From Bacteroidales bacterium (GTDB lineage Bacteria; Bacteroidota; Bacteroidia; Bacteroidales; VadinHA17), in assembly GCA_030596125.1 (NCBI GenBank), contig JAUVKT010000011.1, positions 1-47,104 on the forward strand: a stretch of DNA of 47,104 bases, read 5' to 3'. Within the stretch, counting starts at the first letter, position 1. Each line of letters starts with the position of its first letter. Shown here one piece after another: positions 35,199 through 44,431 of this stretch. Made by a program: the position numbers and the translations under genes. The notes under the pieces are model-generated. The model did no database searches and was not told the origin of the DNA. It saw nothing but the letters and a program-made list of their open reading frames with translations.

Positions 35199-38100
35199 TT
35201 AGAATTCAAAAGGGTCTTCTTCTCCGATATCACTTGAGATCTCTGTCATCCTCCTGAGAAAACGTTCCAGTCTGTCCTGTACACCAATCATATAACTATA
35301 TGGCTGTCTTATAGTGTTATCAGGGTGTTTTCTGTCATTCTGTTTCTCCTCTCTGATTATTGAATTATAGTTATTATTCCCCGACAGGGTCATCATAACT
35401 CCCCTTGTATAGCTGAACCAGTACCATGTTGAGTCGTCGGCCTTAAGATAGATGTCCAGCATATCGCCTGATCTGCGCTTCTGCATTTCAATATACCCGT
35501 CTACCTTCACATTAATTGATTGTTTACCAATAAATCCAATACCAATTTTTCCTATTGAACGATATGACCTGTATTCGTCATTCCATACCAGTGTAACGTC
35601 ATTCAGAACAAGTTCCGGTTTAAAATCTTTTGGAAAGCTTCTGGCTACCCCATAAAGATTTAATTCCTCTCTAAGCAGGCCGGCTGCCTGCCTTCCCATG
35701 AGATCTTCCATCCTTTTGTTGTACCCTTCGGTACTGATATCAACTGCTTCAAGGGTAGGTATAAATCTTATTTCATCAGCCATTATGGAAAGTCCGGGTT
35801 CGGAGAAATGAAAATTAAATGCCATAATCAGATTTATTTCAACTAATCCTGAATCGGTAATGTGACTGACATTTCCGGCACTTTTCAGTTTAAAAAGGCC
35901 AAAATTGACTCCAGTGTTTACAAAACCTTCGCTGTACAGATCGCAGAAATTACGATCGAATGTTACTAAATTTCCTCCAAGGGAGGTGTTTGCCAGTTTC
36001 TCTTTTGATGCAATTTTATATTTTCCTGCACCTTTATCATATATCAGCCAGCCACTGGCCGGCACAAGTGGGACATCAGCCCATGATTTTCCGTGAGAGA
36101 GAAATGCTGAATACAGATGTGTTGAATCGACAGCGATATATGTGCCCGCTGTGATAAGATTTCCATTTATATCTCTGGCCTTTTCATCGACAGGAATCAT
36201 AATATTTAGTGGGTCGATATCAGAATTAAATCTTATCGGGGCACTTCCAATATTTTCACAACTTTGTACAATTCCTGATGATCCAAGGAAATTCAGATTG
36301 TCATTATCTGCATGGAAATGTACATCGCCCAGGAATGAAAAATCCGGACTAAGCATAAATTTGTCAATTTGTCTGACATGGCCGGTTCCTTTTGATTTTA
36401 ATGAATCTACAAGTATCTCGTTGAATCTGATCGGTTGTATCTCATTGTTCTCATCTATCCAGTCGTATATGCCGGTTGCTGTATATCTGGTACTCCGGAT
36501 AATATCTACCTTAGCTGAATGAATGATATGCCTGTTATTTATTGCAATTATTGACTCGTTAAGTGGGTCCATCCTTGCACCTTTGTTAATTTTCAGAATT
36601 CCGCTATCAGGCTGAATAAGTGCATCTGCAATCTTAATATAATTCACATTTTCGGCTATAACTTTTTCTTCACTAAGAATATATCTGCCGTAGGAAGCGG
36701 TAAAGGAGATAGTATCATTTCTCATGTGAGTGCTGAAAAAGGTTGGCTCTTCAATATTGTTAAGGTCCTGTTTCAGAAGCTCATCAGGTGGCATAAGCGT
36801 AGTGCTTTCTCTTCCACGCTGACTCATTGAAAGTATTTTTGAATCCATATTATACTCAAAATCAGTCATTGTGCAGATATAATTTACTTCCGGAAACATA
36901 ACAAGGGAGGAGTCGGTGTTAAGAGTGAATTTTGATATCTGGTTTTCAAAATCAATAAAAGTGTTCGCATCTTCTGCAATAAAAGCATAACCATCACCCG
37001 AGATGGATTTAAGGTTATAATTTGCCGAATCAGCCTGAATGGTCTTTTCTTCAAAACTGAAATCATTTGCCACTATTCTGGAATCAGTAAGATTAATTAT
37101 TCCTGATCCTGTTAAACCTGTTTTCGACAATAATAGTGTGCCATCAAGAGATGTTCCGTTATCGAACATATCAAAATCGATATTGTCATCCGGATCAGCA
37201 TACCATTTCTCTTCACCGGGATACCATTTTATTAATGTATTTTCAGAGGCGACTTCCGGATTAAGGGTGCTACTTGTCATGCTGAATTGATTGGCCATGG
37301 CAATAACCGAATCGGGGTACATGCTGAATTCATCTGAAGTTGCAATAGCTGTAAGATAATTGAGCCTTCCACTTCCCTTTAGCCCAGCATTACTCATTGT
37401 AATACTGTTGTAAAACCTTCCTTTCCCTTCATAGATATTTAGCCCATCATCAGGGGTTTCATAATAGAACCCCAGAGATTCATCATTTTGAACAGTAGCT
37501 ATCTGTGGCATGGCAGGTAAAATATTCCCTGCAAAAAATTCCCCTTTAAGGTTGAGGTCAGATTCCTGCAGCCTGTCCGTATTTTCAAATACAAATGGTT
37601 CGAGTCTGAAATAAAACTGGTCTGCAGGATAGATGCCTTCCAGCCCCTTTATCTTATCATAGAAAACATATGAATCACTAATAGCACTAAAAATGGGGTA
37701 TTGCTCGAGACTCATAAGTCCGGATTTATTGTTTGGATCGTCTATTAACAATTCAGCCCTGGTCATCTGTATCAGGTCTTCAATACTCCGGGAAAGTATT
37801 CCACCGTATTCATCTCTTTCATCAGTCTCAACCGCCAGCATAATTGAATCAACATTTACAAGATTGATCTTAAAAGTGTCGTAACTGAATTTAAAATCAT
37901 TTCCAAAAATGGTGATCATACCTGCCTGAACAACACCGTTGAATTCAAAACTCCTGTTTTTCTCCAGGGTAATGCTCTTGTCATATGGGAATATGGCAAC
38001 TCTCTGAGAATCACTAAGGAAGATGCGGGGGACGCCATTAATCTTGATTTTGTAATTGTGCATATCAAGCACGGCATTATCAATCGATGATGATGTTTCA

Positions 38101-39698
38101 CTCAGGAAGCTTATTACATCATAGTCTTGTTTTTTTGCAAATGAGTTAATATAGTCATGCAGTTTTTGTTTAATAGTTACTTCATCGTTTGCCCTGTCAA
38201 AGTACAGAAAACCCTTGTTAGCCAGGTCAATGCATAATCCGGTAGCATACTCTCCGGATTGGCGTATCCATTTGGCAAACTCATCAATAGGAAAAGTTTC
38301 AGAATACCACCATTCGGAAAACTGTTTCAGTCTGTATAGTGGATGATATTCATCGAGGCCCATAAGACGGTGAAATTCATTTGCGTTATAGAAAGAGACT
38401 GATTCAAAATAGGCCTGTCCCATGGAGGCTCCTCTTGCACGGGATAATGTGATTTTTGACTCTTTTAGCTTCCATGAAAGGTATTCAAAGTACATATCCA
38501 TTTTATGGTACGAACTATAATAGGGACTGTGGGAAGTAGGGGATCTTGACCTGTATGTATTTAGTTCACCATTTTGAACGTTATAGGAAAATGCAATGTC
38601 GGAGTGGTATATTGAGTCTTCATCAAGATAGAGTGTAAAGGCCGTGCTCTGACTTTTTATACTCTCACTATCGAACAAAAAGCTAATAGATCTTGCATTA
38701 ATATATAGTGTGTCATTCCGGTACATGGTGATCCTGGATGGGTTATAATTATCACCTGTGCCCCGAACCTTGGCTCCCTCGAATGCGAGGCCTCCCTCAA
38801 AATCAACATTTTCATATATATCCTCTATAAGAAACTTCTTCCGGTACGTTTCAAACCTCGGATAGGTTGCTGCGGCCGGGTTATTAATTTTAATTGCTCT
38901 GTCACTTATTTTACCGGTAACTCCATGCGGAAAATAGATATAATGAGTAAAACGGGCAGAGTCAGCCTCAAAAAAGGAGTGCGATATATTTAGTTCATAA
39001 TTTGCAAGTTCTGCAAAAACGTCATCAGGGTTATAACCTGCTTTGACCCATGTTATTTTTCCACCTTTTCCATACAAAATGCGGGTTTCAGGAACATATA
39101 TTCCTGATGTGTTTTCGATCATTGTACTGTCATTTTGTGAATAGCAAATAAGGGTTGTTTGACCCAGTACAATTTTAAAAACCGAATCACATTCAAAAGT
39201 GTATCTGTTGTTGGTTGTTTTCCATATCGAACTGCCTGACTCATACAAAAGATTCTTTGTAATCAGTAAACCTGATGATGTAATAAAACTGTTGAGATCA
39301 CTTAGTCTTGTTAATTGTTTTGCCGATATTATATTTAGTCCTTTCAGCCATGTTATGAAATTATTATTGTCGACATCATATTTGATAAATGACATTATTG
39401 TATTCAGGTAATTTACAAAGTGGGGCGAAGGTCGCATTCTTTTGCTAGCAAGCTGGGACGAAATAATTATGATTTGTTGCTTACTCTCAGTGTTGAAGAT
39501 TGTGCTATCCCATACTGTAATAAAGTCATTCAATAATGTAATCTGTTCGCTATTCAGATTAGGACCCATGAATTTTCGGAACTCCTCAGGAAAAGTAGCC
39601 GGTTCCCCGGAGAAGAATTGCCGGGTTTGGGAATTTAAGCTTACGGTTAGTGTGCCAAATATCAGAATTAGTATAGGAATATGTAGTTTAAGTTTCAT
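35199..39698 (-). CDS. Very large exported protein of unknown function
   Basis: 1499 residues with a signal peptide (IPILILIFGTLTVSLNSQ). No family recognised with confidence. The first 160 residues are helical; the rest is dominated by short beta-strand units. Many units follow the pattern hydrophobic-Gly-x-Gly then Asp-Ser-Ala, for example GLTGSGIINLTDSRI followed by FEEKTIQADSANYNL, and EADSARFTHYIYF; this recalls the repeated strands of OstA/LptA-type domains, though I cannot prove it. The C-terminal 250 residues include a denser domain ending in a charged helix. No lipobox and no type IX-style C-terminal signal is evident. Position between tpiA and rsmE. Confidence 0.8.
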   Translation of the reverse strand: MKLKLHIPILILIFGTLTVSLNSQTRQFFSGEPATFPEEFRKFMGPNLNSEQITLLNDFITVWDSTIFNTESKQQIIIISSQLASKRMRPSPHFVNYLNTIMSFIKYDVDNNNFITWLKGLNIISAKQLTRLSDLNSFITSSGLLITKNLLYESGSSIWKTTNNRYTFECDSVFKIVLGQTTLICYSQNDSTMIENTSGIYVPETRILYGKGGKITWVKAGYNPDDVFAELANYELNISHSFFEADSARFTHYIYFPHGVTGKISDRAIKINNPAAATYPRFETYRKKFLIEDIYENVDFEGGLAFEGAKVRGTGDNYNPSRITMYRNDTLYINARSISFLFDSESIKSQSTAFTLYLDEDSIYHSDIAFSYNVQNGELNTYRSRSPTSHSPYYSSYHKMDMYFEYLSWKLKESKITLSRARGASMGQAYFESVSFYNANEFHRLMGLDEYHPLYRLKQFSEWWYSETFPIDEFAKWIRQSGEYATGLCIDLANKGFLYFDRANDEVTIKQKLHDYINSFAKKQDYDVISFLSETSSSIDNAVLDMHNYKIKINGVPRIFLSDSQRVAIFPYDKSITLEKNRSFEFNGVVQAGMITIFGNDFKFSYDTFKINLVNVDSIMLAVETDERDEYGGILSRSIEDLIQMTRAELLIDDPNNKSGLMSLEQYPIFSAISDSYVFYDKIKGLEGIYPADQFYFRLEPFVFENTDRLQESDLNLKGEFFAGNILPAMPQIATVQNDESLGFYYETPDDGLNIYEGKGRFYNSITMSNAGLKGSGRLNYLTAIATSDEFSMYPDSVIAMANQFSMTSSTLNPEVASENTLIKWYPGEEKWYADPDDNIDFDMFDNGTSLDGTLLLSKTGLTGSGIINLTDSRIVANDFSFEEKTIQADSANYNLKSISGDGYAFIAEDANTFIDFENQISKFTLNTDSSLVMFPEVNYICTMTDFEYNMDSKILSMSQRGRESTTLMPPDELLKQDLNNIEEPTFFSTHMRNDTISFTASYGRYILSEEKVIAENVNYIKIADALIQPDSGILKINKGARMDPLNESIIAINNRHIIHSAKVDIIRSTRYTATGIYDWIDENNEIQPIRFNEILVDSLKSKGTGHVRQIDKFMLSPDFSFLGDVHFHADNDNLNFLGSSGIVQSCENIGSAPIRFNSDIDPLNIMIPVDEKARDINGNLITAGTYIAVDSTHLYSAFLSHGKSWADVPLVPASGWLIYDKGAGKYKIASKEKLANTSLGGNLVTFDRNFCDLYSEGFVNTGVNFGLFKLKSAGNVSHITDSGLVEINLIMAFNFHFSEPGLSIMADEIRFIPTLEAVDISTEGYNKRMEDLMGRQAAGLLREELNLYGVARSFPKDFKPELVLNDVTLVWNDEYRSYRSIGKIGIGFIGKQSINVKVDGYIEMQKRRSGDMLDIYLKADDSTWYWFSYTRGVMMTLSGNNNYNSIIREEKQNDRKHPDNTIRQPYSYMIGVQDRLERFLRRMTEISSDIGEEDPFEF

Positions 39699-39822
39699 CG
39701 TTATACGATTTTTTCTTATAGAAAGCCCTGTCTTCTTTTTTCCCTTTATTTGGTCCGTTTGATAACTGAATATTGATTAATGCCGAATGAGGTCAGAATA
39801 AATCTGTAAATATTATCCCTGA

Positions 39823-40581
39823 TTAAAAGGATCCTATGATTTTGCAAAAGTCATCACTCTTAAGTGAAGCGCCCCCGATAAGTCCCCCGTCAACATCAGG
39901 CAGTGAGAACAATTCATCGGCATTACCGGCATTACAACTACCTCCATACAGAATGGTGGTATCTTCAGCAATGGTGTTACCATATTTTTCTTCAACAAGA
40001 CCTCTTATAAAGTGATGCATCTCCTGTGCCTGCTGTGAAGTTGCTGTTACACCTGTTCCAATAGCCCAAACAGGCTCATAGGCTATAACAACATTTAAAA
40101 ATTGTTGATCGGTTATGTTAAAGAGTCCTGTCTCAAGTTGCCTTCTGACAATCTGGAAATGGTTTTGATTCTCTCTCTCCTTAAGCACTTCTCCGCAACA
40201 AAATATCACTTTCAGTTCGTTTTTAAGAGCAGTGATGGTTTTATTGTAAAGCAGATCATCATCTTCCATAAAGTATGACCTTCTTTCACTATGACCTAAG
40301 ATAACATATGTAGCCCCTGCAGATTTTATCATTGAGGCAGAGATCTCTCCTGTATAAGCACCTGACTCCTTTTCAGAACAGTTTTGTGCACCGGTTTTGA
40401 TTATATTGTTATCTACAATATCCGTTACGGCAGCTAAATGGATTGACGGAGTACAAAGAACCGGTTCAACCTGTCCGGGATTATGTTTTTTTAGGTAATT
40501 ATTAATAGATTCTCCAAGTTCTGTTCCCTCCTGCAATGTTTTATTCATTTTCCAGTTACCGGCTACAATTTTTTTTCTCAT
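39823..40581 (-). CDS. tpiA: Triosephosphate isomerase
   Basis: Glycolytic isomerase of 252 residues. The catalytic set is visible: Asn9 and Lys11 in AGNWKMNKT, His97 in ILGHSERR, Glu169 in AYEPVWAIGTG, and the phosphate-binding LYGGSCNAGN and GLIGGASLK. Starts 24 nt after the BT_3928-like gene, so it belongs to that operon. Confidence 0.97.
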   Translation of the reverse strand: MRKKIVAGNWKMNKTLQEGTELGESINNYLKKHNPGQVEPVLCTPSIHLAAVTDIVDNNIIKTGAQNCSEKESGAYTGEISASMIKSAGATYVILGHSERRSYFMEDDDLLYNKTITALKNELKVIFCCGEVLKERENQNHFQIVRRQLETGLFNITDQQFLNVVIAYEPVWAIGTGVTATSQQAQEMHHFIRGLVEEKYGNTIAEDTTILYGGSCNAGNADELFSLPDVDGGLIGGASLKSDDFCKIIGSF

Positions 40582-40605
40582 GATTATAGATTTTTTTTAA
40601 TAATG

Positions 40606-41847
40606 TCACCCCTTCGGGGTTAGGATTTTCAAAAATAATTTCTTTTTAAGAAGGATATTCACAGTAAGGGAGATTAATATAATAACTAACAACACAAGTG
40701 CTAACTTACCACCTTCCCTTATCCTCTTTTTATCAATTTCGTTTTCAATATCATTTATTAAATCTTCATTACCAGGCAATGTGCGGGCAGCCCACTTCTT
40801 TACTATAACGCCCTCTTTAAGTAATAAATATCCCGGATTAGCTCTCACAATGGTTTTAAGTGTTGTTTCATCAGCTGAAAGAAAAGTAAGTCCGTTTTCA
40901 TAATTAATAATATCATCCGGGGATGATGATGTAACTACATAGAAATTTATACCTGCTGCAAGACATTCAAAACCGATCTCAAAACCCTGTTCAAGATTGT
41001 TTAAACTGGCATCTGATAGTTTTGTGCTTATCATCAATATGGTTATGCCCGGTTCATTAAGTATTAAGGCTGTTAAATCCATTCCATACGGATCAACCAG
41101 ACTGAAATCATAGATAGGAGGTTTATAGCCCCTGGAAATAAGTGTTGACTTTTGGTCTGTAAAAACCCATGATGTGTCGTCGGATGGGTAATTTTCAATA
41201 GTGAACTCTTTCTTTTTACCATCTTTCATATATATCAGGGAAATCTCATACTCATCTACCGGTGCATTATCAGGGATTATCATATCTTCCATAATGTTGG
41301 TCCCAGTTTTATAGGGACGAAAATCTACAACAGGAAGATACTTGAAATTGTAAAATACAAAAAGGATAAAAACTATTCCTGTTAATAAAAGAGTGAACCA
41401 TTCTGTTTTGAGAGAAGCGATGATCCTGTATTTCTTTCGTTCCAGGAAGACTATCAGAACAAAAAATGAGATAAAGATATTTTTAAAGAATGTCTGCCAG
41501 TTAGTGAGATGTATCGCATCACCAAAACATCCGCAATCTTCAACAGGATTTGCAATTGACAGATATAGAGTCAGCGGTGTAAAACCGGCCATAAAAATAA
41601 GAAGGCCCCATGATGCTTCCCTGATCCTTATACCGGTCAGTATGGCAAACCCGATCAGAAATTCTGTGCCACACAAGACAATTCCCAGGAAAAATGATAA
41701 TTCATCTATCGAGTTAAATCCAAATGCTGTGAAATAGTCATTGAATTTGTACATCGATCCAAGAGGATCAATGCCTTTTGATATTCCGGAGAAGATAAAA
41801 ACAAGTCCGGCTATAATCCTGCTTATGGTTCTTAACTGTTTTATCAT
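40606..41847 (-). CDS. BT_3928-like DoxX/MauE-type membrane protein
   Basis: 413 residues. N-terminal half is a four-helix DoxX/MauE-like membrane domain (IAGLVFIFSGISKGIDP, LSFFLGIVLCGTEFLIGFAILTG, LLIFMAGFTPLTLYLSI) with the DCGCFGDAI motif typical of MauE-type quinone/thiol proteins near residues 108-116; a fifth helix follows near 155. The C-terminal half (about 190-380) is extracytoplasmic and looks thioredoxin-like but lacks a CxxC; a last helix lies near 385-402. It overlaps tmk by 4 nt (ATGA). A redox role at the membrane is inferred from the Cys pair. Confidence 0.85.
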   Translation of the reverse strand: MIKQLRTISRIIAGLVFIFSGISKGIDPLGSMYKFNDYFTAFGFNSIDELSFFLGIVLCGTEFLIGFAILTGIRIREASWGLLIFMAGFTPLTLYLSIANPVEDCGCFGDAIHLTNWQTFFKNIFISFFVLIVFLERKKYRIIASLKTEWFTLLLTGIVFILFVFYNFKYLPVVDFRPYKTGTNIMEDMIIPDNAPVDEYEISLIYMKDGKKKEFTIENYPSDDTSWVFTDQKSTLISRGYKPPIYDFSLVDPYGMDLTALILNEPGITILMISTKLSDASLNNLEQGFEIGFECLAAGINFYVVTSSSPDDIINYENGLTFLSADETTLKTIVRANPGYLLLKEGVIVKKWAARTLPGNEDLINDIENEIDKKRIREGGKLALVLLVIILISLTVNILLKKKLFLKILTPKG

Positions 41848-42530
41848 AAAATGCCTCTGGTGTTTAACAGATCGATAATAAGTTTGAATATCAACTCAGG
41901 GGGTAATATCTTTTCATTTTTGTCACTACAGTCAATAATTTCCAGGGTTGCATCCGATTCCGCCGTTTCAATGTATATCTCTCTTACAGCCCTCTGGAAG
42001 TTCATACTGCTTTCGTGAATATCATTATTTCCCTGCAGGTATGTCCTGTCACTTCCCTTTCTGCTTCCATCCAGTTTTTCTTTTGTAAATTTGAATGGTA
42101 CATCAAGGAATATATTCAGTGATGGTCTGGGAATGCCGAAATAGTCAAACTCCAGGTCTAATATCCAGTTTTTCAATTTTTTACGTAATCCCGGATCATC
42201 AACCTTGGCGCATTGGTAGGCAATATTAGAATAAACATATCTATCCAGTAAAACATAATAATTATCAGATATCCAGTCAGATATCGTTTTAGCTGCATCT
42301 TTTCTGTCTCCGGCATACAGCATTGCCACAAGGTAAGGGTTTACCTGGCTGAGATTACCAAATTCCCCTCGCAGGAAGCGGGAGATAAGCTCCCCAAAAA
42401 ATGGTTCTTCGGTTCTGGGAAAGTGCAGATATCTGTTCTTCGCACCGATATTATCAAAGTATGATTGTAGCAGTTTAATTTGTGTTGATTTGCCTGCTCC
42501 GTCAAGTCCTTCTATAACAATAAGATTCAT
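41844..42530 (-). CDS. tmk: Thymidylate kinase
   Basis: Phosphorylates dTMP to dTDP. 228 residues. P-loop EGLDGAGKST at 7-16, HFPRTEEPFFGELI, the DRYVYSNIAYQ motif and a LID segment with KEKLDGSRKGSDRTYL. Slightly longer than typical (about 205-215). First gene of the minus-strand operon, with a promoter candidate at 42563-42570. Its product also feeds dTTP for the rhamnose pathway, though the genes are far apart. Confidence 0.92.
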   Translation of the reverse strand: MNLIVIEGLDGAGKSTQIKLLQSYFDNIGAKNRYLHFPRTEEPFFGELISRFLRGEFGNLSQVNPYLVAMLYAGDRKDAAKTISDWISDNYYVLLDRYVYSNIAYQCAKVDDPGLRKKLKNWILDLEFDYFGIPRPSLNIFLDVPFKFTKEKLDGSRKGSDRTYLQGNNDIHESSMNFQRAVREIYIETAESDATLEIIDCSDKNEKILPPELIFKLIIDLLNTRGIL

Positions 42531-42562
42531 ACAACTAAATATCAGTAATTTTACAATAGATG

Positions 42563-42570
42563 CAAATATA
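42563..42570 (-). promoter_or_regulatory. Candidate -7 element for tmk operon
   Basis: TATATTTG on the minus strand, 33 nt before the tmk ATG; no -33 TTTG seen. Confidence 0.4.
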
Positions 42571-42593
42571 GTAAGATACGGTAAAAAATTGGC

Positions 42594-42601
42594 TAAGTTT
42601 G
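42594..42601 (+). promoter_or_regulatory. Candidate -7 element for folP
   Basis: TAAGTTTG on the plus strand, 23 nt before the GTG of folP; divergent from the tmk element in the same 94-nt spacer. Confidence 0.4.
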
Positions 42602-42624
42602 CTTAACCTGTTAATAATTATAGT

Positions 42625-43464
42625 GTGAAAACATTTCTGAACTTAAAGGGAAGCTTATTTGATCTTACAATTCCCAGGGTAATGGGCATTATGAATATTA
42701 CACCTGATTCTTTTTTCAAGGGAAGCAGAGCTATGGCTGACAGTAACATACTGTTGGCTGTATCTGCAATGGTTGAGGCGGGAGCCGATATGATAGATGT
42801 TGGTGGATACTCGTCAAGACCCGGAGCAAAAATGATTAGTGTAGCTGTAGAGAAGGAGAGGGTTAAAAGAGCACTTACAATAATCCGGGAGAGGTTCCCT
42901 GATCTTATTATTTCTCTCGATACGTTCAGGAGTGAAGTTGCACAGATGGGAATATCCGACTTTGGGATAGACATCATTAATGATATTTCGGCTTTCGGAT
43001 TTGATACCGGTATGTTCGATCTTGTTGCTGAAAAGAATATTCCATATATAATGATGCATATGCAGGGAACTCCTTCAGATATGCAGAATAACCCTGAGTA
43101 TAAAGATGTAGTAAATGACCTGTTGGTGTGGTTTGCCGAAAAATGCGAAAAACTGGTTTCAAAAGGGGTAAAGGATATTATTATTGATCCGGGATTTGGT
43201 TTTGGTAAGACAATTGACCACAATTTCAGGATACTTAATAATCTTGAACGGTTTCATGTATTAGGGTTCCCTGTTCTGGTGGGTCTTTCCCGTAAATCAA
43301 TGATCTGTAAAACTCTTGATATTACACCTGAAAATGCATTGCCGGGTACTATTGTAATGAATACGGTTGCTCTTATGAAGGGTGCATCAATTATAAGGGT
43401 ACATGATGTGACAGAGGCAAAACAAGCGATTAAGCTTCTCGGGAGGATGAAAGCGCAGACCTGA
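42625..43464 (+). CDS. folP: Dihydropteroate synthase
   Basis: Condenses p-aminobenzoate with hydroxymethyl-dihydropterin diphosphate in folate synthesis. 279 residues. Seen: VMGIMNITPDSFF, DVGGYSSRPGAK, ISLDTFRSEVA, DIINDISAFGFD, MMHMQGTP, IIDPGFGFGKTIDHN and VGLSRKSMI. The start is GTG at 42625; there is no upstream ATG in frame before a stop. 84 nt before cdaA, the usual Bacteroidota pairing. Confidence 0.96.
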   Translation: MKTFLNLKGSLFDLTIPRVMGIMNITPDSFFKGSRAMADSNILLAVSAMVEAGADMIDVGGYSSRPGAKMISVAVEKERVKRALTIIRERFPDLIISLDTFRSEVAQMGISDFGIDIINDISAFGFDTGMFDLVAEKNIPYIMMHMQGTPSDMQNNPEYKDVVNDLLVWFAEKCEKLVSKGVKDIIIDPGFGFGKTIDHNFRILNNLERFHVLGFPVLVGLSRKSMICKTLDITPENALPGTIVMNTVALMKGASIIRVHDVTEAKQAIKLLGRMKAQT

Positions 43465-43516
43465 ATCCTGCGAGCAGATTCCTCGCTGCAAGGAGATTCA
43501 ATTGAACATTTTTTTA

Positions 43517-43524
43517 TATTTTTG
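43517..43524 (+). promoter_or_regulatory. Candidate -7 element for cdaA
   Basis: TATTTTTG, 24 nt before the ATG; a TTG lies 12 nt upstream, closer than usual for a -33, so support is weak. Confidence 0.3.
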
Positions 43525-43548
43525 ATCATATTTAAATAAATAACTCTG

Positions 43549-44322
43549 ATGTTTCCTATTACGATTCTTGATATTCTTGATATAGTGCTGGTGGCAATAA
43601 TATTATATCAACTGTATCGCCTTATAAGGGGTACCACTGCACTAAGTATTTTTTTGGGCATTTTTATGGTTTATCTGTTCTGGCTTATTGTCCGGGCACT
43701 GGAGATGGAGCTGGTCAGTTCAATTTTGGGACAGGTGATCGGAGTAGGAGTAATTGCTTTAATTATTGTTTTTCAGCAGGAGATACGGAGGTTTCTTCTT
43801 CTGATCGGTAGCAGATACCTTGGCAGAAGAGGTTTCTCTTTTGAGAAGCTTTTCTCAACCGGGAGCAAGGTTTCCGGTGAAAGATTATTAATCGTAGAGG
43901 AGATCGTGAGGGCAGTTGAAACTATGGCTGAAACAAAAACCGGGGCATTGATTGTAATTGCAAGGAGAGGCACCCTCGATCTCTATTCAGGAGGAGGAGA
44001 AAAACTTAATGCCACGATAAGTTCAGAATTGCTTCAAACGATCTTTTTTAATAACAGTCCTCTTCACGATGGTGCAGTTATTATAGAAGCAGGTAGAATT
44101 CTGGCTGCCCGCGTACCTCTGCCTGCAAATGACAATCCTAATCTTCCCCCAAGGTTTGGGATGCGCCATCGTGCTGCCATGGGGATTTCCGAGCAGACAG
44201 ATTCTTTTGTAATAGTTGTATCAGAGGAGAGAGGGAAAATATCGGTTGCTGATGGAGGGGAGATAACAGAAAACCTGAAGCCAAATGACCTTCGAATCCT
44301 GCTCTCTAAAGAGAACCTATAA
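43549..44322 (+). CDS. cdaA: Diadenylate cyclase (CdaA type)
   Basis: Membrane-anchored c-di-AMP synthase. 257 residues: three N-terminal membrane helices (about 10-25, 32-52, 58-76) then the DAC domain with the ATP-binding motifs Asp-Gly-Ala at 174-176 (SPLHDGAVIIEAG) and Arg-His-Arg at 206-208 (GMRHRAAMG), and KTGALIVIARRG. Complete. A CdaR regulator or phosphodiesterase is not present in the window. c-di-AMP here likely controls ion and turgor balance by family analogy. Confidence 0.96.
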   Translation: MFPITILDILDIVLVAIILYQLYRLIRGTTALSIFLGIFMVYLFWLIVRALEMELVSSILGQVIGVGVIALIIVFQQEIRRFLLLIGSRYLGRRGFSFEKLFSTGSKVSGERLLIVEEIVRAVETMAETKTGALIVIARRGTLDLYSGGGEKLNATISSELLQTIFFNNSPLHDGAVIIEAGRILAARVPLPANDNPNLPPRFGMRHRAAMGISEQTDSFVIVVSEERGKISVADGGEITENLKPNDLRILLSKENL

Positions 44323-44374
44323 ATAAATATTTATACAGATATGGTAGGTAAATGGCAACCGGCCGGATTTGATT

Positions 44375-44424
44375 GCCGGAGGATTCTGCCGGAGTCAGGG
44401 TGATTGATCCTGCAGTTGCCGGAG
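44375..44424. repeat. Three copies of GCCGGAG in the cdaA/larA spacer
   Basis: GCCGGAG at 44375, 44388 and 44418 in the 109-nt gap between convergent genes. There is no T-rich tail, so I do not call a terminator. Confidence 0.45.
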
Positions 44425-44431
44425 AAATTTG

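Noticed and set aside
40608-40620. Hairpin ACCCC-TTC-GGGGT at the end of the BT_3928-like gene
   Set aside because: On the coding strand it is followed by an A-run, not T-run, and tpiA follows 24 nt later, so it is not a terminator.
42618-43223. 201-codon antisense ORF over folP
   Set aside because: Shadow of the folP reading frame, Ser/Ile-rich without domain motifs.
43467-43490. GCGAG/CTCGC hairpin between folP and cdaA
   Set aside because: Short 5-bp stem without a T tail directly after it; too weak to call a terminator or riboswitch.
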